The notes beneath the pieces were generated by a model, which saw only the letters and a program-made list of their open reading frames with translations, did no database searches and was not told the origin of the DNA. A program made the position numbers and the translations under genes. From positions 1 through 64,000 of the forward strand of contig JAEYZN010000007.1 in NCBI GenBank assembly GCA_023428025.1: a stretch of 64,000 bases of DNA, in the 5' to 3' direction. Each line of letters opens with the position of its first letter. Positions within the stretch are counted from its first letter, which is position 1. Source of the DNA: Bacillota bacterium. Its GTDB lineage: Bacteria > Bacillota > Clostridia > Christensenellales > SZUA-584. Shown one piece after another: positions 8,474 to 16,056 of the stretch.

Positions 8474-8964
8474 GGTGAGACCACCAGCCTCTCATCCTGT
8501 TCCTTGGTCATCAGTATGACGCCCTGTTCCTTGTATTTTCTCATGATGAAATGCGTCACCGTGCTGGCCACGCCCTCCAGCACCGCCAGCTTCTCAAACA
8601 CAAACTGCGAGATCTGCTTCATGCTCTGCGCGTGCACCACCACCGACAGGTCATACGTGCCCGACATCAGATAGACGGACTTGACTTCCGTGAAGCCATA
8701 TATGCGTTCGGCCAGATCGTCATAGCCCTGGCCCCTTTTTGGCACGACTTTCACCTCGATCAGCGCTTCGGCTTCATCGGATGCCACCTTTTCTCTGTTT
8801 ACAATGGCCGCATATTTGACAATGACCTTTTCCTGTTCCATCTTCTCAATGGCCTGCCGGACCCTGTCTGCCGATGCGCCCGTCATCCGTGCGATATCAT
8901 CCACGCTGATCTTCGCGTCGTTTTCCAGCAGATCAAGTATCTCGCCATACAGTGAATTGCCCAT
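8470..8964 (-). CDS. Lrp/AsnC family transcriptional regulator
   Basis: This leucine-responsive-type regulator has 164 residues. An N-terminal helix-turn-helix (LENDAKISVDDIARMTGASADRVRQAI) precedes a RAM ligand-binding domain (EALIEVKVVPKRGQGYDDLAERIYGF, VKSVYLMSGTYDLSVVV). I chose ATG 8964, with GGAGG 9 bases upstream; the longer frame would translate that site. It is the first gene of the operon with the aminotransferase and is divergent from rex. Autoregulation and control of the aminotransferase are likely by family analogy. Confidence 0.93.
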   Translation of the reverse strand: MGNSLYGEILDLLENDAKISVDDIARMTGASADRVRQAIEKMEQEKVIVKYAAIVNREKVASDEAEALIEVKVVPKRGQGYDDLAERIYGFTEVKSVYLMSGTYDLSVVVHAQSMKQISQFVFEKLAVLEGVASTVTHFIMRKYKEQGVILMTKEQDERLVVSP

Positions 8965-9000
8965 TGCTAAACGCCTCCGTCTCAAAAAAGTTGTTTCTGT

Positions 9001-9029
9001 ATTCTACCACTCTGCCGCTATCTGGTCAA
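9001..9029 (-). promoter_or_regulatory. Sigma-A promoter of the lrp-aminotransferase operon
   Basis: On the minus strand TTGACC, 17 bases, TAGAAT, about 37 bases upstream of the lrp start codon. Confidence 0.8.
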
Positions 9030-9110
9030 ACATATAAAGTATGTGTTCGCAGTCATGATGAGCACTGTCAACCTGATCGTTCGGTCATTTTTTCAGCGGG
9101 ACGAAAATCT

Positions 9111-9139
9111 TTGTCGGCTTTGTCCAAGTATGCTATAAT
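9111..9139 (+). promoter_or_regulatory. Sigma-A promoter of rex
   Basis: TTGTCG, 17 bases, TATAAT, with the -10 lying inside the first unit of an imperfect tandem repeat. The rex start codon is about 50 bases downstream. Confidence 0.75.
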
Positions 9140-9164
9140 AATTCCAAAGTATGTTATAGTAATT
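9126..9164 (+). repeat. Tandem 18-base repeat over the rex promoter
   Basis: AAGTATGCTATAATAATT (9126-9143) and AAGTATGTTATAGTAATT (9147-9164) differ at two bases and repeat with a 21-base period, about two helical turns. The first unit contains the -10 element; the second covers the expected transcription start. It may be an operator or a duplicated -10. Confidence 0.6.
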
Positions 9165-9190
9165 TTAGGAGAAAAAGAGGGAGGCTTTAT

Positions 9191-9829
9191 ATGCAGGATA
9201 GCAAAATTTCTGACGCGGTTGTCCACAGGCTGCCGAAATACTATCGATATTTATCCGAACTCGAAGCAGCGGGAATTGAAAGAGTCTCTTCGTCCCGTAT
9301 GAGTACTGACATGAATCTCAATGCATCCCAAATCAGGCGGGATCTGAACTGTTTCGGCGGGTTCGGGCAGCAGGGTTACGGCTATCAGGTCAACCGGCTG
9401 AGACAGGAGATCATGAAAATACTCGGTATCGGGTCGTCTTATAAGGCTGTCATCGTGGGCGCGGGCAATATCGGCCAGGCGTTGCTGAAATACCGTCATT
9501 TTGACGAAGAAGGTTATCATATCGCGGCGGTGTTCGACGTGGAACCGTCGCTCATCGGGCGGGAGATGGGCGACCTCATCATTCGCCCCATGAGCGAGCT
9601 GCCAAAGTTCCTGAAAGACAACGAAGTGGATATCGGTATCATTGCCGTGCCCAAGCGCCACGCCCAGCAGATGGCGGATGAGCTTGTCAGCATGGGTGTC
9701 CGGGGGCTGTGGAATTTCGCTCCGGTCGATGTGGAAGCGCGCAAAGGCATCAGCGTGGAAAATGTGCATTTGAGCGACAGCATCTACATCCTGTCGTATC
9801 ACATGAGGGAGAACAATGAAAACCATTAG
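9191..9829 (+). CDS. rex: Redox-sensing transcriptional repressor Rex
   Basis: Rex senses the NADH/NAD+ ratio and represses fermentation and respiration genes when NADH is low. The 212-residue protein has the N-terminal winged helix (LPKYYRYLSELEAAGIERVSS, then NASQIRRDLNCFGGFGQQGYGY) and a Rossmann domain with GAGNIGQALL. The C-terminal swapped helix is present (SDSIYILSYHM). The ATG follows GAGGGAGG. The downstream yjbQ-like gene overlaps by 14 bases. The alcohol dehydrogenase at 20.4-21.6 kb is a plausible regulon member, but I saw no clear Rex site there. Confidence 0.97.
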   Translation: MQDSKISDAVVHRLPKYYRYLSELEAAGIERVSSSRMSTDMNLNASQIRRDLNCFGGFGQQGYGYQVNRLRQEIMKILGIGSSYKAVIVGAGNIGQALLKYRHFDEEGYHIAAVFDVEPSLIGREMGDLIIRPMSELPKFLKDNEVDIGIIAVPKRHAQQMADELVSMGVRGLWNFAPVDVEARKGISVENVHLSDSIYILSYHMRENNENH

Positions 9830-10214
9830 CGTCCGGTCGGCAAGGCGCTGTGAGCTGATCGATATCACACGTGAGGTTTCCCAGCGCGTGGCGGAAAGCA
9901 AGGTTCAGAGCGGCCTTGTCTGCGTGTTTATACCGCACACCACGGCGGGCGTCACCATCAACGAGAACGCGGACCCGGATGTGAAGCGCGACCTGCTTTT
10001 TGCGCTGGACCGCGCTGTTCCCAACACAGGCTTCATGCATGGCGAGAATAATTCCGACGCCCACACCAAGGCGCTGATGACCGGCTTCAGCATCTCTGTT
10101 ATTGTGGAAGACGGACGCCTTGTGCTGGGCACATGGCAAAGCATATATTTTTGTGAGTTCGATGGCCCGCGCAGCCGGAAGGCATATGTGAAGATAATAA
10201 AAACTGAGAGTTAA
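9816..10214 (+). CDS. YjbQ-family protein (UPF0047, secondary thiamine-phosphate synthase enzyme family)
   Basis: This 132-residue single-domain protein has the family hallmarks HTTAGVTINENADPDV and LGTWQSIYFCEFDGPR, plus the conserved histidines in FMHGENNSDAH. Some family members show weak thiamine-phosphate synthase activity, but the physiological role is unclear. Its start lies inside the rex coding end (14-base overlap), so it depends on rex transcription and probably on coupled translation. Confidence 0.92.
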   Translation: MKTISVRSARRCELIDITREVSQRVAESKVQSGLVCVFIPHTTAGVTINENADPDVKRDLLFALDRAVPNTGFMHGENNSDAHTKALMTGFSISVIVEDGRLVLGTWQSIYFCEFDGPRSRKAYVKIIKTES

Positions 10215-10262
10215 GCGAGTATGACGTTTCTGTAAACGGCTGTGACAATACTGTCCGCAAGG

Positions 10263-10291
10263 TTTACAACATTCGTGAAATCATGTATCTT
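10263..10291 (+). promoter_or_regulatory. Promoter of the first VanW-family gene
   Basis: TTTACA, 17 bases, TATCTT, about 50 bases upstream of the start codon. The second VanW gene has a parallel TTTACA-N17 promoter. Confidence 0.6.
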
Positions 10292-10340
10292 TTAGCTGTG
10301 ATTGAATACAGTTTTGGACCGTACAGGGGGACTTGAAAAA

Positions 10341-11855
10341 ATGCGAAGAAGATCCAGTCAGGCAAATCTGATGAAAATCCTGCTTTTGGCGCTCGGCGTT
10401 CTCGTCGTGGCGCTGATCGTGGTGCTTATATTGATGCTGGCTACCGGAGGTTCGGGGGACCCGGAGGAAAAACAGCTCAGCCTGAAGGAAAACGGCAAAT
10501 ACCTGCAGGGCGTATCCATCGGCGGGGTGGACGTATCCGGCATGACCTACGCCGAGGCCAGCGCCAACCAGGAGATCATGAGCCGCGCGCAAACCGTATC
10601 CGACGGTTTTACCTATTCGTTTACCGTCAACGGCACTCAGCACGACTACGCCGCAGCGGAGCTTGGGCTGGCGTCCAACCGCGAGAAGCTGCTGGAAGAC
10701 GCGCTGTACTTCGGTCAGGTGGGAGACGGCGCCGCCATCCGGGAGCAGCGCGAGCAAGCGGCCGAAAGCGGCATTGACTTCCCGCTGGCAATCTACGCCG
10801 ACGAAGCCGTCGTCCTCGAAAAAGTGACCGCGCTGAAATCCCAGCTGGATGTGCTGCCGCAGGATGCGACGCTGGAGATAGCCGACGACGTGATCGGCGA
10901 AGACCGGTTCACGTATATCGGTGAGGTGACCGGCATCGACGTGGACGCGGCGCAGCTGGCGCGGCTGATCGCAACCAATATCAACAGCGGCAATTACAGC
11001 GTCGTGGAAGCGCCGGTGATCATCACGAATCCCAAGATAAGCGTGGAGACGCTCAAAGCCAATACGCAGCTTATCGGGACATTTACATCATCCTTTGGCG
11101 AGAGCAAGTCGCTTTACGATCCGGACCGTGTGACGAATATCGTTCTCATGGCCGGTATTGTCAACGGCACCATCATTGAGCCGGGCGAAATCTGGTCGAT
11201 CAACGACGCGGCCGGACCGCGTAACGAGAAGACGGCAAAAACGGTGGGCTGGACGTATGCGCCGGGCATCAACGACGGCAAATACCGCATGGAAGTGGGC
11301 GGCGGCGTGTGCCAGGTATCAAGCTCCGTCTATAACGCGGCCATACGCGCCGAGCTGGAAGTGGCGGAACGACGGCAGCACAGCTGGCCTTCATCGTATA
11401 TCGCCAAGGGCTTGGACGCCACCATCAGCACCGGCGGCCCGGATCTTAAGCTGTCAAATCCGTTCGATATGCCCATCTACTTCGCCGCGGCTGTGAATGA
11501 AAAGGAAAAGACGGTGACGGTGGAGGTATACGGCCCGCCGAAGAACCATGATTACAAGGTTGAGTTCATCAACAATCTGGTGGCGACGGACAAGGCGCCC
11601 GACTCCATTTATCATTACAACACCGCGGCCGATCCCGACGGCAACCCGATCGCCGCTGGCAAGACGGTGGAATGGGTGACGCCGCGCGATGCGCAGACCT
11701 GGGAAGTGTACAAGCAGTATCTGGACGCCAACGGCAATGTCGTCAAGTCGGAGCTATTTTCCAAGGATACCTACAAGGCGTTTCAGGGAGTATTCTATGT
11801 GAACGGGACCGATCCTGAATCCGCGCCGCCTGCATCGACGGACACCGAAGGCTGA
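10341..11855 (+). CDS. VanW family envelope protein (first of a tandem pair)
   Basis: This is a membrane-anchored extracellular protein of about 504 residues. An N-terminal membrane helix follows the basic start. Next come a region resembling the peptidoglycan-binding-like domain common before VanW (GVSIGGVDVSGMTYAEA), then the VanW domain: EPGEIWSINDAAGPR, the glycine-rich VGGGVCQVSSSVYNAA, and HSWPSSYIAKGLDATIS. A beta-rich C-terminal segment ends the protein. VanW is named from a vancomycin-resistance cluster, but its biochemical role is unknown and resistance should not be inferred. I chose ATG 10341, with AGGGGGA 9 bases upstream. Confidence 0.9.
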   Translation: MRRRSSQANLMKILLLALGVLVVALIVVLILMLATGGSGDPEEKQLSLKENGKYLQGVSIGGVDVSGMTYAEASANQEIMSRAQTVSDGFTYSFTVNGTQHDYAAAELGLASNREKLLEDALYFGQVGDGAAIREQREQAAESGIDFPLAIYADEAVVLEKVTALKSQLDVLPQDATLEIADDVIGEDRFTYIGEVTGIDVDAAQLARLIATNINSGNYSVVEAPVIITNPKISVETLKANTQLIGTFTSSFGESKSLYDPDRVTNIVLMAGIVNGTIIEPGEIWSINDAAGPRNEKTAKTVGWTYAPGINDGKYRMEVGGGVCQVSSSVYNAAIRAELEVAERRQHSWPSSYIAKGLDATISTGGPDLKLSNPFDMPIYFAAAVNEKEKTVTVEVYGPPKNHDYKVEFINNLVATDKAPDSIYHYNTAADPDGNPIAAGKTVEWVTPRDAQTWEVYKQYLDANGNVVKSELFSKDTYKAFQGVFYVNGTDPESAPPASTDTEG

Positions 11856-11881
11856 TTGGGATTATCGCAGATTTACCGGCG

Positions 11882-11910
11882 TTTACAATCGCGGCGATAT
11901 ATTGTATGAT
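11882..11910 (+). promoter_or_regulatory. Promoter of the second VanW-family gene
   Basis: TTTACA, 17 bases, TATGAT, in the 102-base gap between the two VanW genes. It suggests that the second gene can be transcribed independently. Confidence 0.65.
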
Positions 11911-11957
11911 ATTAAGGAGTTGCAATTAATGGTTAAGAGACTTGGAGGAAAGACACG

Positions 11958-13697
11958 ATGACCGACGAAATCCATGAATTAGTGGGTTCCGATAATTTTT
12001 CGCCGGTAAACGGAAAGCACAAGAAGGGTCTAAAGATCTTTCTGATCGCATCGGCCGGCGTATTGGTGGCAGGCGTGGCTGTGGCGGCTGTGTTGCTGCT
12101 GGGCAATAATGATGTTTCCGAGGACCGTATCGTCCGTGTGATGGAATACGGGACTGTTCTTCAGGGCGTTTCCATCGATGGAGTGGACATATCCGGCCTG
12201 GCTCCTGAGGAGGCCTATAAAGCCACGGCTGACCTTGAGAGCAAGGCGCTGGCTGAGGCGGCCATCACGATCGATCTGGATGGGGAAACACTGAACTATG
12301 ATGCTTCCGCATTCGGCCTTGAGACGGATTATGCAAAAATGATCGAACAGGCCGTCTCCTACGGGCACACCGGCAGCTTCGAGGACCGCTTGGAGGCCGT
12401 CGAAACCGCCGGTAATGGCGGCGTCAATTTTGAAATTGACGTTTTGGTAGACAAGGCCAAGGTGGCGGCCGGGCTGACAGCTTTAAGCTCCAAGTTCAAT
12501 GCGGAGGCAAAAGATGCCAGCTGCACATTCATGCCCAACGGCTATTTTGCGGACGGCACGCCGTATGACCCCGCGACATATGACGAAGCCACGCTGGGCG
12601 CACCCCAGCTCGTTCAGGTTGCAGAGGAAGACAAGCCCAATCCGCTGCGTTATCAGTATTGGAAAACCAAAGCGTATGTCGATAACTATACACCCAAGAA
12701 CGCCTACATCTCCCGTTTTCTGTATTCGCCCGAACAAAAGGGGTTGAAGACGGATATGGACGCGTTGGCCGATATGATCGTGTCCGCGGTGGAAAATGAC
12801 AATTACGCGGTGATCACGGCGCCCACCGAGGCGACTGAATCGACCGTGACGCTTGCGCAGGTCAAGGCCCAGACGCAGCTGATCTCCTCCTGGACATCCA
12901 GCTACATCGGCCACGACAGCGCCAGCCGCGTCCACAACGTATCCAAGCTGGCCGGCATCATCAACGGCGTTACGCTGGAGCCGAATGTTGTCTGGTCGAT
13001 CAACGAAACAGCGGGCCCCCGCACCACAGCCCGAGGCTGGAAGGAAGCGGCGGGCATCAGCGGCGGCGCTTTCGTGCCGGATCCGGGCGGCGGCGTCTGC
13101 CAGATCTCCAGCACGCTTTACAACGCGGCGCTGCGTTCCGGCGTCACCATTGCGGATTCGAAGCGCCATTCCATCATATCCGACTATATCCCGATCGGTC
13201 TGGACGCGACGATCAGCACGGGCAGCCCCGACCTGAAGCTTAAAAACCCGAATGCCACGCCGATGTACATCGTTTCATATCTCAACCGTGACGAGAAGAA
13301 CGTGACCGTGGAGATATATGGCACACCCGTTGTGCATTCGGAATACGGTGATGTGATCCTGCATTTCACATCCAAAAATACAGGGACCGGTGCAAAGCCT
13401 GAAACGATTTATCACTACAACGCAACGGCCACGCCGGATGGCGAGGCGATCGCGCCGGGAAAGTCTCGCGAGTATGTGCAGGCCCGTGGATCCACCACCG
13501 CTGTGGTGTATATCCACTACCTGAAGCCCGATGGTACGGAGATCAAGTCTGAAGAATTGTACAGAACCTCCTATCGCGCTTACAAGGGTCAGGTATACTG
13601 CAACTATCCCGATCCCAGCGTGCCGGTGGCAACGCCTCCGCCGGAGCCCACTGATACGACTCCGGAGCCCACTGATACGACCGCGCCGACGGGCTAA
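11958..13697 (+). CDS. VanW family envelope protein (second of a tandem pair)
   Basis: This 579-residue paralogue of the upstream gene has the same order: membrane helix (about residues 28-52), GVSIDGVDISGLAPEEA, and a VanW domain with EPNVVWSINETAGPR, GGGVCQISSTLYNAALR and HSIISDYIPIGLDATIS. It differs by an insertion near residues 190-260 (rich in Y, P and K) and a repetitive proline/threonine tail (PEPTDTT twice). It probably arose by duplication and diverged well. GGAGG lies 9 bases before the ATG. It is presumably anchored at the outer face of the membrane and contacts the cell wall. The function is unknown. Confidence 0.9.
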   Translation: MTDEIHELVGSDNFSPVNGKHKKGLKIFLIASAGVLVAGVAVAAVLLLGNNDVSEDRIVRVMEYGTVLQGVSIDGVDISGLAPEEAYKATADLESKALAEAAITIDLDGETLNYDASAFGLETDYAKMIEQAVSYGHTGSFEDRLEAVETAGNGGVNFEIDVLVDKAKVAAGLTALSSKFNAEAKDASCTFMPNGYFADGTPYDPATYDEATLGAPQLVQVAEEDKPNPLRYQYWKTKAYVDNYTPKNAYISRFLYSPEQKGLKTDMDALADMIVSAVENDNYAVITAPTEATESTVTLAQVKAQTQLISSWTSSYIGHDSASRVHNVSKLAGIINGVTLEPNVVWSINETAGPRTTARGWKEAAGISGGAFVPDPGGGVCQISSTLYNAALRSGVTIADSKRHSIISDYIPIGLDATISTGSPDLKLKNPNATPMYIVSYLNRDEKNVTVEIYGTPVVHSEYGDVILHFTSKNTGTGAKPETIYHYNATATPDGEAIAPGKSREYVQARGSTTAVVYIHYLKPDGTEIKSEELYRTSYRAYKGQVYCNYPDPSVPVATPPPEPTDTTPEPTDTTAPTG

Positions 13698-13754
13698 TAT
13701 ACGAATTTGGCGGAAATGTGGCTTTATAAAGCCATTTCTGCACAAAAAGCCCTG

Positions 13755-13783
13755 TTGACGGATGCGTTTTTTGGTGCTATCAT
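13755..13783 (+). promoter_or_regulatory. Sigma-A promoter of the zinc-ribbon gene
   Basis: TTGACG, 17 bases, TATCAT. The predicted start of transcription is near 13790, giving a leader of about 160 bases before the start codon. Confidence 0.7.
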
Positions 13784-13791
13784 GATTTCGA

Positions 13792-13816
13792 TATATACCG
13801 TATAAACCGGTATATA
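13792..13816 (+). promoter_or_regulatory. Inverted repeat at the transcription start of the zinc-ribbon gene
   Basis: TATATACCG and CGGTATATA form perfect 9-base arms around 7 bases, directly downstream of the -10. Its placement fits a repressor operator or an mRNA 5' hairpin. Confidence 0.5.
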
Positions 13817-13948
13817 AAAATACAAATGGTCGAGCGAAGCCGATGAAAGAATTTCTGACGGTGCGTGGTGTTCGTGAGAGCCTTCAGCCAGTTCTGGAAA
13901 TATCATCTCGTCTTTAAAGAACCATGGGAAACAAAAAAAGGAGTAAAA

Positions 13949-14230
13949 ATGTTTGAAGACAGGACACTGACGTGTGCGGACTGCGGCTCGGAGTTTACGT
14001 TTACCGTTTCTGAGCAGGAATTCTATCGGGAAAAGGGCTTCGAAAACGATCCCAAGAGATGTCAGGCTTGCCGGCAGTCTCGCAAGAGCCAGAAAAGAAC
14101 AAACGATCGCCCGATGTTTGATGCTGTGTGTGCCGGTTGCGGTGCGAAAACAAAAGTGCCGTTTCAGCCGACTGGTGAGAGACCTGTGTATTGCAGCGAC
14201 TGCTTCCGTTCCAGAAGAGACCGCTACTAA
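13949..14230 (+). CDS. Small zinc-ribbon protein (CxxC repeats)
   Basis: This 93-residue protein has four CxxC pairs (CADC, CQAC, CAGC, CSDC), which should bind two zinc ions as tandem ribbons. The N-terminal half (LTCADCGSEFTFTVSEQEFY) is the probable zinc-ribbon domain found in many Bacillota and other bacteria. The C-terminal half (CAGCGAKTKVPFQPTGERPVYCSDCF) matches the CxxC-x-CxxC zinc-ribbon type. The role is unknown; nucleic-acid or protein binding is plausible. I chose ATG 13949, which follows AAGGAG at 5 bases. Confidence 0.88.
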   Translation: MFEDRTLTCADCGSEFTFTVSEQEFYREKGFENDPKRCQACRQSRKSQKRTNDRPMFDAVCAGCGAKTKVPFQPTGERPVYCSDCFRSRRDRY

Positions 14231-14245
14231 TCACTGGAGCATTCA

Positions 14246-14278
14246 AACACCGTGTGCAGCCGTACACGGTGTTTTTTT
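14246..14278 (+). terminator. Terminator after the zinc-ribbon gene
   Basis: ACACCGTGT and ACACGGTGT pair around 8 bases and are followed by a run of T. It lies 15 bases beyond the stop codon. Confidence 0.9.
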
Positions 14279-14345
14279 ATACGATTTCCAAGTTCCATTA
14301 TATCTATCTTTTCATATCTCTTAACCTGTATTTGACCTTTTTTAT

Positions 14346-14375
14346 TTGACATGTTTTCGGATGCAGGAGTAAAAT
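14346..14375 (+). promoter_or_regulatory. Promoter of the DUF4064-like gene
   Basis: TTGACA, 18 bases, TAAAAT, about 110 bases upstream of the start codon. Confidence 0.65.
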
Positions 14376-14488
14376 ATCATTGGTTACCGGTCATACACAG
14401 GCAAATCACCGCCTTCCAATCATTTTAAGGTGTTTTGATACGGTCATGGCATTTATCCTATCTTTTTTATTATTCGGAGGATCACATC

Positions 14489-15190
14489 ATGAATAAAAGG
14501 GGCAGAACAGCCGCATTTGTCTTGGGGCTCATTGCAGGCATATTCAACATCATTTACGGCGTGATCGTCTTCATAAGCGGAGCGGTCGCTGTCGGTGCTG
14601 TTGGCAGTCCGACTTCGTTTTTCGGGCTGGATTATCTGGGTTTATACGGTATGGCGGCAGGCGTCGCCTGGGTTGTTCTTTCATTGTTCTTTGTTTTTTC
14701 CCTGATCAACCTGATCGGCGGCTGCGTGGTGCGCGGCAACCGTATCGCTGGCGGCGTGATGATGATCATCACCTCCATCCCATTGCTTATCGTCAGCTTT
14801 GTATTCATGGCCATTCCCAATGCCGTGCCTGCCATACTGTTGCTGTATCTGCCGTTCCAGGTCATGTCGTTCATCGCGTCTGTCATCGCTTTTGTGCCGC
14901 CAAGCCAGGCCAGCGTGCAGCCGGGCGCATACCAGCGTCCGCCATACGGTCCGCAAGTGCCGTATGGGCAGCCACCTTACGGCCAACAGCCGCCGTATGG
15001 GCAGCCGGGCTATAGCCAGCCGCCGTATGACCAGCCCTATCCCCCGCGTCCATATGCCCAGCCGCTGTATACACCACCCCAATATGCCCAGCCGCCGTAC
15101 CGTCAACCGCAGCAGGCGCCTTATTCGCCGCCGTCAGCCGACATTCGGGCCGCCGAGCCGCCGAGCGGCAATGTTTCTCCCGAAGAATAG
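14489..15190 (+). CDS. DUF4064-like membrane protein with a Pro/Tyr/Gln-rich tail
   Basis: The first 130 or so residues of this 233-residue protein carry four hydrophobic segments and open with the DUF4064-like RTAAFVLGLIAGIFNIIYG. The last 100 residues are low complexity with repeated PPYGQ/QPPY units and no hydrophobic stretch. The tail ends in an acidic SGNVSPEE. GGAGG lies 8 bases before ATG 14489. A second, shorter membrane protein of similar plan follows after a terminator. The function is unknown; the tail could mediate multivalent interactions. Confidence 0.85.
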   Translation: MNKRGRTAAFVLGLIAGIFNIIYGVIVFISGAVAVGAVGSPTSFFGLDYLGLYGMAAGVAWVVLSLFFVFSLINLIGGCVVRGNRIAGGVMMIITSIPLLIVSFVFMAIPNAVPAILLLYLPFQVMSFIASVIAFVPPSQASVQPGAYQRPPYGPQVPYGQPPYGQQPPYGQPGYSQPPYDQPYPPRPYAQPLYTPPQYAQPPYRQPQQAPYSPPSADIRAAEPPSGNVSPEE

Positions 15191-15203
15191 ATTTCTTGCT
15201 TGC

Positions 15204-15233
15204 AAGCGGCTGTCCGGGGACGGCCGCTTTTAA
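15204..15233 (+). terminator. Terminator after the DUF4064-like gene
   Basis: AAGCGGC and GCCGCTT pair, with the hairpin extended by GTCC/GGAC inside, and are followed by TTTTAAATT. It lies 13 bases beyond the stop. Confidence 0.75.
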
Positions 15234-15348
15234 ATTCGCCAATGAATAAGCTTTTTTATGGCGATGTGTCATTATAATACAATTTTAGCGTTTGACGGCA
15301 GCTTGTCCACGCAGTACGATGTCATTATCAATCGATAGGAGGCCGTTT

Positions 15349-15948
15349 ATGAAAACAAGAACGTCGCCCGTCGTACTGGGCTTCATCTGGGGCATGTTCA
15401 GCATGCTGCTGAGCTTTGCCGTTGTCAGCGTGTTCGCGTCACTGCGGTTGGTATTCGTTGGGTTCCCCCTGCTTGCGTACAATGCGGAAACACAATATAT
15501 CATCATCGCCGGAGTCTTCTTGCTGAGTGTGCTGGGCGCGATTGGAGCGGGCATCGTCCACCGTCTGCCAAAGCTCGGTGGTGGGTTTATCCTGCTTTCC
15601 AGCGTCGGAGTCGCGTTTTTCCTTTTTGGTCCGGTGCTCATGCAGTCGTTCAGCTTTGCTCCGCTCGCTGTGTATAACGTCCATATCACCCCGCTGATGC
15701 TGCTTGTCGCGGATTTCGTCATTATCCTGTTCACAGTTATTGGATTGACCGGCGGCATACTGGCTTTCATACCGAAAAAGGACAGGAAGGCGAAACCGGA
15801 AATGATACCGCAGCCATTGCCTGTACCCATTGAATCCGCGCCGGCACAGCCTGTTGTGCAGCAGATTCCGGCGGCCCCCGCCCCTCAGTCGGATATTGCG
15901 CATGCCGCGCCTCCGCCGACTGATATCGATCTGATGAATCTGGAATGA
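15349..15948 (+). CDS. Four-helix membrane protein with a Pro/Ala-rich tail
   Basis: This 199-residue protein has four hydrophobic segments (about residues 7-30, 42-65, 73-95 and 108-135), followed by the basic PKKDRKAKP. A cytoplasm-like tail rich in P, A and Q ends in DIDLMNLE. Its layout parallels the upstream DUF4064-like protein, and it may be a diverged relative. The start is ATG 15349 with AGGAGG 6 bases upstream. A TATAAT box occurs near 15273 but without a clear -35. The function is unknown. Confidence 0.8.
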   Translation: MKTRTSPVVLGFIWGMFSMLLSFAVVSVFASLRLVFVGFPLLAYNAETQYIIIAGVFLLSVLGAIGAGIVHRLPKLGGGFILLSSVGVAFFLFGPVLMQSFSFAPLAVYNVHITPLMLLVADFVIILFTVIGLTGGILAFIPKKDRKAKPEMIPQPLPVPIESAPAQPVVQQIPAAPAPQSDIAHAAPPPTDIDLMNLE

Positions 15949-16056
15949 ATCTGGTATCCAACTACACCCCATAATGCTTCGCTTTCGGGGGACTCCTTCA
16001 TTTAAAAGGCTTGCGCCACACACGCCAGCCTTTATGTTTGAACGGCTGTCTTCCGC

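Noticed and set aside
10341..13697. A vancomycin-resistance locus
   Set aside because: Only VanW-family genes are present. There is no vanH, vanA/B, vanX, vanR or vanS nearby, and VanW proteins are widespread in susceptible bacteria.
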